Shown: positions 1 through 8,085, counted from the first letter of the stretch. The stretch is DNA of 14,259 nucleotides from CAZVFE01 sp964626405 (GCA_964626405.1 CAZVFE010000044.1:1-14259), one strand, 5' to 3'. Notes: generated from the letters alone by a model not told the origin. Made by a program: numbers and translations.

Positions 1-361
1 CCTTCCATTCAAAGGCATAATTTAGGAATTCTTCTCTGCTGATATCTTTTTTTTCTATTCCCTTTTCTTTGAGCATGGCTACTACTTTTGCTTCAGTAGC
101 GATGGAGGCATGGTCTGTTCCGGGTACCCAACAAGCTTCTTTGCCTTGCATTCTTGCTCTTCGGATGAGGATATCTTGAATAGTATTATTCAGCATATGT
201 CCCATATGTAAAACTCCTGTTACATTTGGGGGAGGAATAACGATGGTATAGGGTTCTTTATTGGGATTTGGTTTAGAGGAAAAATATTTATTTTCCAACC
301 AAAACTTATACCATTTATCTTCAATATCTTGCGGAGAATAATTCTTATTGATGGAGCTCAT
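1..361 (-). CDS. valS: Valine--tRNA ligase, N-terminal part (cut by window edge)
   Basis: This is the first 120 codons of a class I aminoacyl-tRNA synthetase that charges tRNA-Val with valine in the cytoplasm. The protein begins MSSINKNYSPQDIEDKWYKF, the usual ValS opening, followed by PPPNVTGVLHMGH, in which HMGH is the HIGH ATP-binding signature, and then WVPGTDHASIAT, the conserved GTDHA(G/S)IAT block that separates ValS from IleS and LeuS. The ATG at 359-361 is the natural start: it sits at the family's normal N-terminus, and a promoter-like box lies about 25 bases upstream. The remainder (catalytic KMSKS loop, editing domain, anticodon-binding domain) lies outside the window to the left. 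There is no sign of damage in the visible part. It is on the same strand as crtZ, 42 bases downstream of it. Confidence 0.96.
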   Translation of the reverse strand, partial: MSSINKNYSPQDIEDKWYKFWLENKYFSSKPNPNKEPYTIVIPPPNVTGVLHMGHMLNNTIQDILIRRARMQGKEACWVPGTDHASIATEAKVVAMLKEKGIEKKDISREEFLNYAFEWK

Positions 362-385
362 TTATTATAAATTTCAAACGAACCA

Positions 386-393
386 CAAAAATA
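386..393 (-). promoter_or_regulatory. Bacteroidota -7 box upstream of valS
   Basis: On the minus strand these bases read TATTTTTG, an exact match to the Bacteroidota primary-sigma -7 consensus TAnnTTTG. It ends 24 bases before the valS ATG, leaving a short leader. No TTG was found at the expected -33 spacing, so only half of the promoter is supported. It suggests that valS can be transcribed independently of crtZ. Confidence 0.4.
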
Positions 394-403
394 CGAAAAT
401 TCA

Positions 404-850
404 TCATTTTTTTTCGAATTTTTTTAGGGCATATAAGAAACCAAAGGCTTCGGCGCCATTTTTGGTGTGGACGGTATGGTGGATATAATGGGCTCTGATG
501 AGTCTATTGATATAGGAGTTTTTAGTTTTGAATTTTATTTTAATTCTTCTGTGTACGATAATATCATGGAAGATAAAGTAGAAAATTCCGTAGGTAGCTA
601 CACCTAGGCCGATCCAAAGCAGGTACCAATATTCCTCAAATTCTGCTCCTATGATGATTGTTGCAGTAGAGATTATGCCAAAGACGACGGAGAAAAGGTC
701 GTTTTTTTCAAGAATATTATTATGGTGGTTATGATGTGAATGATGCCAATTCCACATTATTCCATGCATGATATATTTATGGGTAATCCATGCGACGGCT
801 TCCATGGAAAGGAAGGTGCCAAGGAAAAGTAGAAGGTAAATAAAAATCAT
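404..850 (-). CDS. crtZ: Beta-carotene hydroxylase (CrtZ-type, fatty-acid hydroxylase superfamily)
   Basis: The 148-residue protein is predicted to be a membrane-bound di-iron hydroxylase that adds hydroxyls to the beta-ionone rings of carotenoids, converting beta-carotene to zeaxanthin via cryptoxanthin. The four histidine motifs of the family are present in order: H24-x4-H29, the H36/H37 and H39-H40 cluster, H95-x4-H100, and H121-x2-H124-H125. The last is followed by GAEAFGFLYA, very like the C-terminal signature of CrtZ. Hydrophobic stretches lie at about 1-22, 52-68 and 74-95. The length fits bacterial CrtZ (about 150-175 residues). The ATG at 848-850 is used because the first membrane helix begins at residue 1. 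No other carotenoid genes are in the window, so the substrate is inferred from family. Many relatives accept keto-carotenoids. A non-carotenoid fatty-acid or sterol hydroxylase is less likely, given the short length and the RAHYIHH block. Confidence 0.88.
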   Translation of the reverse strand: MIFIYLLLFLGTFLSMEAVAWITHKYIMHGIMWNWHHSHHNHHNNILEKNDLFSVVFGIISTATIIIGAEFEEYWYLLWIGLGVATYGIFYFIFHDIIVHRRIKIKFKTKNSYINRLIRAHYIHHTVHTKNGAEAFGFLYALKKFEKK

Positions 851-890
851 TTTTTTTAAATTTAATAGTTAATTTTATCACCAATTGTTT

Positions 891-910
891 GCCACCACCA
901 CCCGCCCTAA
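891..910. repeat. C/G-rich intergenic motif, copy 1
   Basis: In an AT-rich spacer between the PorP-like gene and crtZ, the plus strand holds GCCACCACCACCCGCCCTAA, which is strikingly GC-rich against its surroundings. The minus strand, the transcribed sense here, reads TTAGGGCGGGTGGTGGTGGC, with five G-tracts of two or three. A similar motif occurs at 6087-6102 in an equivalent position. It may be a fragment of a dispersed repeat or a two-tier G-quadruplex-capable leader or trailer; function unknown. The rest of this 142-base spacer holds only the hairpin at 929-948. Confidence 0.4.
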
Positions 911-928
911 ATTTAACCATATTCTGTG

Positions 929-948
929 AGTTTTTGTTTGCAAAAACT
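929..948. other. Perfect 8-bp hairpin, 45 bases past the PorP-like stop codon
   Basis: AGTTTTTG (929-936) and CAAAAACT (941-948) are perfect inverted arms around a 4-base loop. It lies downstream of the minus-strand PorP-like gene and could stabilise or end that transcript, but the stem is AT-rich and no run of T follows on the minus strand, so it is not called a terminator. Confidence 0.3.
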
Positions 949-992
949 GATAATTTCAATTCTGCATTTAATTTTATCAAAATACTGAAAAA

Positions 993-2054
993 TTAGAATT
1001 TCGGACAGGCTAAAGATCTACGTAATATTTTACGAATATTATTTTTTCCACCAATATTTGGACTAAAATCAAAAATATAGGCAATGGAGATTTCATGTGC
1101 TCCACCAGTACTTGGACCTAAATTTGAAACGGTTAAATCATAGGAATATCCAATTGAAAAATTATCTTTTCTATAACCCAATAACATGACGATAGATTCT
1201 AATTTTTTGTCTGGTACTCTTTTGCTTTGGATTGGTACTCCTCGGTACCATGCACCAACAATTAAAGGGGCATAGGTTAGGTAGGTACCAATATCTAATT
1301 GAGAAAAATTTCCTTGCTTTTTGAAATGAATGACAGGGGATAAACTTTTTTCTTCATTCATTGCCTGATAGCTCCCATCTTCATATAAAGAATAAGATAA
1401 AGGAATCTTCGTGCCGATTTGCAAGGAATATTTGGTTTTAATATTATTTGGATTATCCGGTGATAGGGATTGGTTGGGTCTATTTAAATGTTGAACAGAA
1501 AGCCCCAGCCAAGATGTTTCTGTAGTATATAATAGTCCAGTTCCTAAATCAATTAATTCTCTTCCATTCATAATTTGAAAAAGTATCGGATCGGAGGTTG
1601 AACCTGGGATATCTCTTGAAATAGAATTTCTTGCTTGATCTAAAAAGAAAAAATTATTTGGATTTATTTTTCGGGTAATATAGGTTCCTGAAATACCCAT
1701 AGATAAACTCGAATAATCATTTAATTTAAGGTGATAGGCATATTGCAAGCCAGCTGAATTAGTTTCTAAATTGGAATATTGTGAATCATTGGTTAAAACA
1801 ATTCCAAGTCCAGATTGGTATTTTTCAAAGGCAAGATCTGCGCTAAAGCCTGAAAAAATATAGTTAGAGCTTAAATTGGGCCATTGATTTCGATATAAAA
1901 AATTCAGTTTAGATCTTCCCTCTAAGCCAGCAAAGGCAGGGGAAATTAAATTAGGAACTGCATAATTTTGAGAATATTGAGGGTCTTGGGCTTTGATTTC
2001 AAAAAAGAAAAAAGCCATTAGAACAACCGTAAAGCGAACAATAAATTGCTTCAT
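993..2054 (-). CDS. PorP/SprF-family type IX secretion outer-membrane protein
   Basis: The 353-residue protein is predicted to be an outer-membrane beta-barrel of the PorP/SprF family, whose members handle secretion or surface anchoring of T9SS cargo. It opens with a signal peptide (about residues 1-22, ending KAQ) and then QDPQYSQNY and ISPAFAG, the characteristic post-signal sequence of the family. The body alternates glycine-rich strands typical of a barrel, and the C-terminus ends RRSLACPKF, again like PorP/SprF. The length is normal (about 300-350). It is divergent, across 99 bases, from a large CHU_C-domain protein. This arrangement suggests it is the dedicated SprF-like partner of that cargo rather than the general T9SS component PorP, since no PorK/L/M/N genes are nearby. 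The start ATG at 2052-2054 is supported by the signal peptide. No symbol is given because PorP and SprF cannot be told apart without phylogeny. Confidence 0.9.
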   Translation of the reverse strand: MKQFIVRFTVVLMAFFFFEIKAQDPQYSQNYAVPNLISPAFAGLEGRSKLNFLYRNQWPNLSSNYIFSGFSADLAFEKYQSGLGIVLTNDSQYSNLETNSAGLQYAYHLKLNDYSSLSMGISGTYITRKINPNNFFFLDQARNSISRDIPGSTSDPILFQIMNGRELIDLGTGLLYTTETSWLGLSVQHLNRPNQSLSPDNPNNIKTKYSLQIGTKIPLSYSLYEDGSYQAMNEEKSLSPVIHFKKQGNFSQLDIGTYLTYAPLIVGAWYRGVPIQSKRVPDKKLESIVMLLGYRKDNFSIGYSYDLTVSNLGPSTGGAHEISIAYIFDFSPNIGGKNNIRKILRRSLACPKF

Positions 2055-2073
2055 TTTTTCAAAATTCGGGCAT

Positions 2074-2102
2074 CTAATATACTAAATGTTTATAATATCC
2101 AA
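2074..2102 (-). promoter_or_regulatory. Candidate promoter of the PorP/SprF-like gene
   Basis: On the minus strand, TTG (2100-2102) is followed after 18 bases by TATATTAG (2074-2081), which differs from the Bacteroidota -7 consensus TAnnTTTG at one base. The spacing is within the usual 17-23. Transcription would start about 13-15 bases before the ATG. This is a match by inspection only. Confidence 0.35.
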
Positions 2103-2108
2103 TAATTT

Positions 2109-2135
2109 TTGGTAATTTCAATCGTTTTATATTTT
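2109..2135 (+). promoter_or_regulatory. Candidate promoter of the CHU_C-domain gene
   Basis: TTG at 2109-2111 and TATATTTT at 2128-2135 (one mismatch to TAnnTTTG) are separated by 16 bases, slightly short. It would give a leader of about 12 bases before the GTG at 2154. The candidate lies upstream of, and back to back with, the PorP-like promoter. Weak. Confidence 0.25.
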
Positions 2136-2153
2136 TAAAAAATAACGAATAAA

Positions 2154-5010
2154 GTGTTCAAAAAAATATTTAGTTTTTTGATTTTTATATTTTTTAGCCA
2201 ATATTCTTGGGCACAATTTTCGTATAGAAATAATTGTATTGATTCTTGTTCCTCCCCCAAAAATTCACAATTTAGTCAATTAGCTACCCAAACAGTCTTT
2301 GAGCCTGATTCTGTATATGGGCCAGGACATACCTTTGCGTGGNNNNNNNNNNNNNNNNNNNNNNNNNNNNNNNNNNNNNNNNNNNNNNNNNNNNNNNNNN
2401 NNNNNNNNNNNNNNNNNNNNNNNNNNNNNNNNNNNNNNNNNNTGTGGCTCTTATCCAAATGCCTTCGATCCAACGCAAAATGGAGATGGTAGTTCAGGAG
2501 GAACAAGTGCTGATGTTAGAACCCCTCAATGGAATCTTGGGGATAGTTTAAAGGTGCTTTTCCCTGCGAATGGAATACCTGCTGGTGCTTCCTCTGATTC
2601 AGGGCCATATATTGCGACAGCTCAAGTAGCCTATTATCCTTTAGATATAAAAGGAGCAAAATATATTCTCGGTGCACTTAATACGAATGGACAAGTTCTA
2701 GCGGATAATCAAGGAAGAATTATTACGAATAATCTAAATGGAGATACTAATCTAAGCCAAGGTACTATAATTTTCCCCAAAAAATCATGTAAAGGGTGTA
2801 ATTCATCTGATTATTATATAATTACATCAAAGAAAGATTCAGTGGGACGTATTCAAATCTATTATTCCTTGGTCGATATTTCAGATTCATTAGGGAAAGG
2901 AAATATGTTGGTTGAAAATAGACTGCTTCAATCCACTCCGGCTCAAGCGAAAATATTAGTTCAAACTTTTCAAAGCGGATATGGATTATTTACTTTTGAT
3001 GCCGATGGTTCAACCATGAGAATTTATATCATTGATGAGTCTGGTATAAGTAGGGCAATTGAAACAAGTCTTCCAGGAACTTATAATTTTGAAGGGGGGA
3101 CAGCAAAATTTTCAAGAGATGGAACCAAATTGGCAATGGTTACTGCTGCAGATAAAGTCACCCTCTTTGATTTATCCAATGATCCAATTGAAGAAATTCG
3201 AACACTTACGGTAGGAACGGAGGCCTATGGATTGGAATTTTCTCCTAATGGTTCCTTACTTTATGTAAGTACAAGAGGAACAAACTCAAGTTTATTTCAA
3301 TTTTATATTGATACATTAAATACCAGAATTGAAAGTACCAAACAATTAATAGGTACTGCAACAAAAGGAGAATTTGGGGCTATGGCCTATGATCCGGTCA
3401 GTCAGGCAAAATTGTTTATTTCAGTAAATGGAGAAAAATATTTTGCAACAATCGGAAATCCGAATCAAAGATTAAATAATGGAAAAGATGATCGAAAAAA
3501 TTTGAATTATTTTTTCGATGATTTTAAGGTTAATAAAACTTTAGGCTGGGGAGTTCCTAATTCAATAAATGATAATTCCGGTGGGGGAGGACTTCAAGTA
3601 GAAGTTGAATGTAAAGGACTCGATTTTAGTTTTAAAATGCCCCAAGACCTTTGTCAACAAATGAAAAATACCAAAGTTAAATGGGATTTTTATAAGGTAA
3701 GAAAAGGGGTAAAAGTAAATTATTTTATTAATGATGATGGAGTAATTGTCCCCGATATACTCAATTTTGAGACGCCTGTTTATTCTAAAACTAAATCAAT
3801 TATTGATCTTCCAAAAGATCCTACAGGAGGTTTAATTAATGGCATTAATCAAATTATTAATGTTAATCAAATGACCCTACCCTTGGATGAAATGGTGAAG
3901 ATAATTAGTAGTTATGGGGATCCTTCTGGTACTTATATTGTATTAGTACATATTTGGAATGATTGTATTGATAAAGATCCAAAAATGAAAGATGAGGGAT
4001 ATTTATTGGATGCTCAACAATTTGATTTGAGATTTTTATTTCCCTATCGATTGAAGGATCAAATCGATAAGATTTATAATAATATTTTAGGAAATGCCTC
4101 AGGTTTATGCGATTTTGAGGCCTACCCGATTGATACAACGGTCGTACAAATTCCTTCGCCTTTATATCCAATTAAAGATAATATTGATTTAGCAGTGCCA
4201 TTGAATAACTTTTTATTATTCAATTGGAGTACTGCTGATACAAGTGCCAAAATTGAAATTAACTATTCAACAGAGGTAATTCCATTGAGTCTGACCTTAA
4301 CAGATTTTGAAACGGGATGTACTTCTACACAAGATACCAAGGTGAAATTTATTTCTCAGGAAACCTTGCCAGCAGAGAATTTTTGGTATCTCTGTATGGA
4401 TGATCCTATGCCAAGGGAAAGGCTGAGTGTATTTAATGACCAGATAAAATTGAAATTTAATTGGGTTGATTTAAATGGAAATGGAATATTGACGACCGTG
4501 GATACCTTGAATTTTATTGATGTAAATTCATCCGGAGAATATCAATTAACACTGAAAGATGATTATAATTGTAGCTTAGATAAGATTTTTAAGGTAGGTG
4601 ACCGCTGTAAGCCAAAAATTTTGTCCCCTAATATTTTTACGCCAAATGGGGATGGGGAAAATGATAAATTTTTCCCAACCTGGAATTGGGGGAATTTAGG
4701 AGAGGATATTTCTTTGGTAACTATACCAAATTCTAATCCAATTAGAACCTATGGCGGTGCAAATAGGACTATCATTAAAACAATGAGGATTTATAATCGG
4801 TGGGGACAAATTATTTATCAGGTTGAAATTCAGGATAAAAGTTTATTTGATCATTCTGATATTGATTTCCAAGAATTTGGTTGGGATGGTAAAGTTGATG
4901 GGGTTTTGGTTCCTCAAGATACTTATGTATGGGAAGTGATTTATGAATCCGTTGATTTCCCTGAAATGGGTGAACAATTAGAGCGGGGTTCGGTTATTGT
5001 TATTTATTAA
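2154..5010 (+). CDS. Large secreted propeller-like protein with gliding-motility-type C-terminal (type B T9SS) domain; interrupted by assembly gap
   Basis: This is a cell-surface or secreted protein of at least 919 visible residues. It starts at a GTG (2154) with a clear signal peptide, KKIFSFLIFIFFSQYSWAQ; no ATG exists upstream in frame. After 63 codons an N run (2343-2442) interrupts the reading frame. Coding resumes at 2443 in a different apparent frame and runs to the TAA at 5008-5010. About 2980-3450 resembles beta-propeller repeats (for example GLEFSPNGSLLYVSTRG). The end (about 4617-5007) is a CHU_C/gliding-motility-associated C-terminal domain: ILSPNIFTPNGDGENDKFFP, then MRIYNRWGQIIYQ, then GWDGKVDGV and PQDTYVWEV. 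Such domains direct T9SS export and partner with PorP/SprF proteins, one of which is divergent here. Joining the two sides into one gene is inference. Ligand and role are unknown; adhesion or motility is plausible. It overlaps the next gene's 3' end by 11 bases, convergently. Confidence 0.82.
2343..2442. other. Assembly gap of exactly 100 N
   Basis: The 100-base N run is a scaffold gap, probably of placeholder length. The coding frames before (ends at TGG 2340-2342) and after (resumes at TGT 2443) agree only if the true gap is a multiple of three, and 100 is not. Its real length and content cannot be known from this sequence. Confidence 0.98.
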
Positions 5011-6028
5011 AAATTGAATATTTAATTAATTCCCTTCCAACAGCATAAAAGGTGTTTTCATCTATAAATTTTAAAGAGAAAATATCTTTTTTCTCTGAAA
5101 TTTTTTTCCATGTTTTTCCAGAATTTTTTGAAATAAAGATGCCAGTTGCTCCTGCAGCAATTAGTTTTTTTCCATTAGAATTTGGAACAAATTGAATGCA
5201 GGAAATATAACCAGGACCCTTGCCTTCAGCAATTAATTTCCAGGTTTTTCCTCCATCCTTTGTCATTGCCAGGTTTCCCTTATTTTCTTCAGGTTTTTCA
5301 TAATTCCCACCACCAATAATTCCCAAGTTTTTATCATAAAAATCCATTGAAAAGATGCCTGTCATGGTTTCTCCCTGAATAATTGGGGTTTCATAAACTT
5401 CAAATTTTTTTCCTTTATCTTCTGAAATGAATACTCTAGCTTTTTTCCCACCTGAAACTAAAATGATTTTAGAATCAATAATTTTTAGATTGGTATTGCT
5501 GGCGGCAAATGCGGCTTCTCCCTCAAATACGGTCGGCAATTCTGTGCAGGATAATTTTTCCCAGGTATTGCCATTATTTTCAGTTTTTAGAACAGATAAA
5601 CATCGATCTGTGGGGTCGCCCATTGCAAAACCTAATCCATTTTTTCCAAAATGCATGCTATCATAAAATACTTTTTCATTTTCCTCGGAATAGACTAATT
5701 CCTCTTTTAAGGAAATTTTATTCACTTTAACCAAGGAAGCGGGGTTTCCTACAGGTAATAAAAATACTGATTCCTCATTTCCTGCTATAGATCTGATTTC
5801 GGTTTGATCTGAGATAAATGAACTAGAAAAAATAAGAGTTGTGTCCAGTTTGGTATCATAGTAACCAAACCTACCTTTATTCATTCCAAACCAAATTTTA
5901 TTTTCATCAATAAAAATTGCTCTGGAACTCATTTTTTCAGAATAAATCAATTCTTCATTCAATTTTTGAGAAAATCCTTGAAGTGAAACTAAGGTAACCA
6001 AAAAAGTTATAATAAAGGTTTTAAGCAC
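5000..6028 (-). CDS. Secreted Ycf48/BNR-repeat beta-propeller protein
   Basis: The 342-residue exported protein is predicted to fold as a beta-propeller of the Ycf48/BNR (sialidase-like Asp-box) group. A signal peptide covers about 1-20 (FIITFLVTLVSLQGFS-Q). Asp-box-like motifs recur at about 151-157 (NNGNTWE), 202-209 (SEDKGKKFE), 256-263 (TKDGGKTWK) and 300-307 (SKNSGKTWK), spaced as propeller blades are. The start is GTG (6026-6028). It is preferred because the next methionine, residue 32-33, would remove the signal peptide. No sialidase catalytic residues or T9SS sorting domain were recognised, so an enzymatic role is not supported. Bacteroidota relatives are often annotated only as oxidoreductase or photosystem-assembly-like on fold alone. 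The gene converges with the CHU_C protein and overlaps its last 11 bases, including both stop codons, which may mean shared transcript ends. The true function is unknown. Confidence 0.78.
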   Translation of the reverse strand: MLKTFIITFLVTLVSLQGFSQKLNEELIYSEKMSSRAIFIDENKIWFGMNKGRFGYYDTKLDTTLIFSSSFISDQTEIRSIAGNEESVFLLPVGNPASLVKVNKISLKEELVYSEENEKVFYDSMHFGKNGLGFAMGDPTDRCLSVLKTENNGNTWEKLSCTELPTVFEGEAAFAASNTNLKIIDSKIILVSGGKKARVFISEDKGKKFEVYETPIIQGETMTGIFSMDFYDKNLGIIGGGNYEKPEENKGNLAMTKDGGKTWKLIAEGKGPGYISCIQFVPNSNGKKLIAAGATGIFISKNSGKTWKKISEKKDIFSLKFIDENTFYAVGRELIKYSIFNK

Positions 6029-6086
6029 AATTTTATCAGTTTTTTTCTTGGAATAAAATAGGAAATTGGCGAAGGGTAAAAATAAT

Positions 6087-6102
6087 GCCCCACCTCCCCT
6101 AA
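6087..6102. repeat. C/G-rich intergenic motif, copy 2
   Basis: The plus strand reads GCCCCACCTCCCCTAA; the minus (transcribed) strand reads TTAGGGGAGGTGGGGC. It resembles the motif at 891-910 (both TTAGGG..GGTGG..GGC on the minus strand) and, like it, lies downstream of one minus-strand gene and upstream of another. It overlaps a small 6-bp hairpin (6099-6113). Nothing else is seen in this 140-base spacer. Confidence 0.4.
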
Positions 6103-6168
6103 TTGAAAATTAGTTGATTTTTTGTTGCTTGTCAAGAATTTACCTGATAAGAATAATCTTAAAAATGA

Positions 6169-8085
6169 TTAATATGCTCTGACCTCTACTCCTTTCATGA
6201 AGTTCATAAAAGATTTATTTACAACCTTATTTCCGCCTGGTGTAGGGAAATCGCCGGTGAAATACCAGTCTCCAATATGGTTGGGACAAGCTTTATGTAG
6301 ATTTTCAACCGTTTGAAAGATTACAGAAAGTTCAGCTTTTAATTTTTTGGGACGAACTATTTCCGCAACTTTTTTAGAAACCTCCTCGTAATCGAATTGG
6401 TCATATATACCTTTAACGAAATTTTCGGATTTTATTAATCCAGATTCTTCTGCCATGATGCATTTAAGATTAATTTCGTTCATCATCTCCTCCATTCCCT
6501 TATCCTTGATTAATCCTAATGCGGCTCTAAATGCAACGAATTCCTTCATTTTCGACATATCAATTCCATAGCAATCTGGGAAACGAATCTGTGGGGCTGA
6601 AGAAACGATAACGATCTTTTTTGGCTCCAATTTATCAATTAAGGATAAGATACTTTTTTCTAAAGTTGTACCACGAACAATCGAGTCATCAATCAAAACT
6701 ACTGAATCTACCTTTTTATTTATTACTTCATAGGTAGTATCATATGCCTGAGAAACCATTTCATCTCTTTCTTCATCCGAAGTAATAAAGGTTCTTTTCT
6801 TTACATCTTTTGCTACTAATTTCTCCACCCTAGGTCTGAAGGTCAATAATTCCTCTAAATCATTCTCAAAAAGAACACCATCCATTATGGCCTTCTTTCT
6901 TTCCTTCGCTAAATAATCCTCAAGACCATCGATCATTCCCAAAAAGGCCGTTTCGGCAGTATTCGGAATATAAGAAAATACCGTATTCTTTAAATCATAA
7001 TTTACTTCCTCCAAAATTTGAGGAACTAAAAGCCGTCCCAGTTTTTTTCTTTCTGAATAAATATCTGGATCAGAACCCCTAGAGAAATATATACGCTCAA
7101 AAGAACAAGATTTTTTCTGTAATTCTTGAATAAATTGCACTTGCTTAAAATCTCCTCTACGATCTATCACCAAAGCATGGGCAGGATTTATCTCCTGAAT
7201 ATCTGAATAATTACAATTAAAACTTGTCTTAATTGCTTGTTTTTCGGAAGCTACCACAATAACTTCATCATCTGCATAATAATAGGCCGGACGAATTCCA
7301 GCTGGGTCTCTAGCGACAAATGAAGCTCCATATCCGGTCATTCCCACCATCGCATAGCCACCATCAAAATCCCTGCAAGATTTTTCTAATACAGATTTTA
7401 AATCAATATGGTCCGCAATGACATCCGATAATTCCGGGTTTTCATACTGATCCTTGAATTTTAAAAATTGTTTATTATTTTCTTCATCCAAAAAATGACC
7501 AATTTTTTCCATTACAGTAACTGTATCCACTTTTTCTTTTGGATGCTGACCTAAATGAACTAATCGATCAAATAATTCATCAACATTCGTCATGTTGAAA
7601 TTTCCCGCCATTACTAGATTTCTATTTCTCCAGTTATTCTGACGAAGCATTGGGTGACAATTTTCTATTTCATTTCTTCCATGGGTACCATATCGTAAAT
7701 GGCCAAGTAAAACCTCTCCTGTAAAAGCAACATTATCCCTCCACCAGTCTGCATCATATGTATGATCAATCCCAGTTTCCTGACGAATTTCCTTTATTTG
7801 CTTATAGGCCTTTCTGATTTTTTTATTGATCTTCCCAAAAATATCCTGAATTGGGGCATCTTCCACAGATCGATACCTAGAAATATATCTTTTGCCCGGA
7901 TCTACATTGATTTTAATATTGGCTACCCCAGCACCATCCTGTCCTCTGTTTACCTGTTTCTCCATCATTAAATACAGCTTGGTTAGTCCGTACGTAGGAG
8001 TTTTATACTTGTCAAGATAGTATTCGAAGGGTTTACGAAGTCGAATAAGGGCTATCCCGCATTCGTGTTTGATAGATTCAGACAT
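6169..8085 (-). CDS. purF: Amidophosphoribosyltransferase, extended Bacteroidota form (PurF-like)
   Basis: This cytoplasmic enzyme is predicted to carry out the first committed step of purine synthesis, transferring glutamine-derived ammonia to PRPP to give 5-phosphoribosylamine. The N-terminal class II glutaminase domain (about 9-310) has Cys9 after a short MSESIKHE leader that would be removed to expose the nucleophile. It also has RGQDGAG (47-53), GHLRYGTHG (128-136), GNFNMTN (161-167) and ARDPAGIRP (258-266). The C-terminal phosphoribosyltransferase domain has the PRPP loop VVLIDDSIVRGTT (462-474) and PQIRFPDCYGIDM (498-510). At 638 residues it is about 130 longer than enterobacterial PurF, from insertions near 55-120 and 170-235 and a long C-terminal tail ending in a WYFTGDFPTPGG block. 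Bacteroidota commonly carry this long form, sometimes beside a standard PurF; whether it is the main enzyme or a paralogue cannot be told here. It has its own promoter-like box. Confidence 0.87.
   Translation of the reverse strand: MSESIKHECGIALIRLRKPFEYYLDKYKTPTYGLTKLYLMMEKQVNRGQDGAGVANIKINVDPGKRYISRYRSVEDAPIQDIFGKINKKIRKAYKQIKEIRQETGIDHTYDADWWRDNVAFTGEVLLGHLRYGTHGRNEIENCHPMLRQNNWRNRNLVMAGNFNMTNVDELFDRLVHLGQHPKEKVDTVTVMEKIGHFLDEENNKQFLKFKDQYENPELSDVIADHIDLKSVLEKSCRDFDGGYAMVGMTGYGASFVARDPAGIRPAYYYADDEVIVVASEKQAIKTSFNCNYSDIQEINPAHALVIDRRGDFKQVQFIQELQKKSCSFERIYFSRGSDPDIYSERKKLGRLLVPQILEEVNYDLKNTVFSYIPNTAETAFLGMIDGLEDYLAKERKKAIMDGVLFENDLEELLTFRPRVEKLVAKDVKKRTFITSDEERDEMVSQAYDTTYEVINKKVDSVVLIDDSIVRGTTLEKSILSLIDKLEPKKIVIVSSAPQIRFPDCYGIDMSKMKEFVAFRAALGLIKDKGMEEMMNEINLKCIMAEESGLIKSENFVKGIYDQFDYEEVSKKVAEIVRPKKLKAELSVIFQTVENLHKACPNHIGDWYFTGDFPTPGGNKVVNKSFMNFMKGVEVRAY

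Noticed and set aside
1..361. A truncated or pseudogene valS
   Set aside because: The frame is open up to the window edge and all visible motifs are intact; it is cut only by the window.
394..425. Terminator between crtZ and valS (short CGAAAA/TTTTCG arms)
   Set aside because: Six weak pairs around an 11-base loop, partly inside the crtZ coding end; likely chance in an A/T-tract region.
929..948. Rho-independent terminator for the PorP-like gene
   Set aside because: The arms are perfect but AT-rich and no T-run follows on the minus strand.
777..980. A 67-codon reading frame on the minus strand across the crtZ start and upstream spacer
   Set aside because: It overlaps crtZ in another frame, shows no domain or signal peptide, and runs through the G-rich motif; a chance frame.
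2299..2442. An ATG at 2299 as the start of the large surface protein
   Set aside because: This frame reads through the Ns and lacks a signal peptide; the frame from GTG 2154 has a clear one. The shift is an artefact of the gap length.
3905..4171. An 88-codon frame on the minus strand inside the surface-protein gene
   Set aside because: The opposite strand is strongly coding here and the product has no recognisable features.
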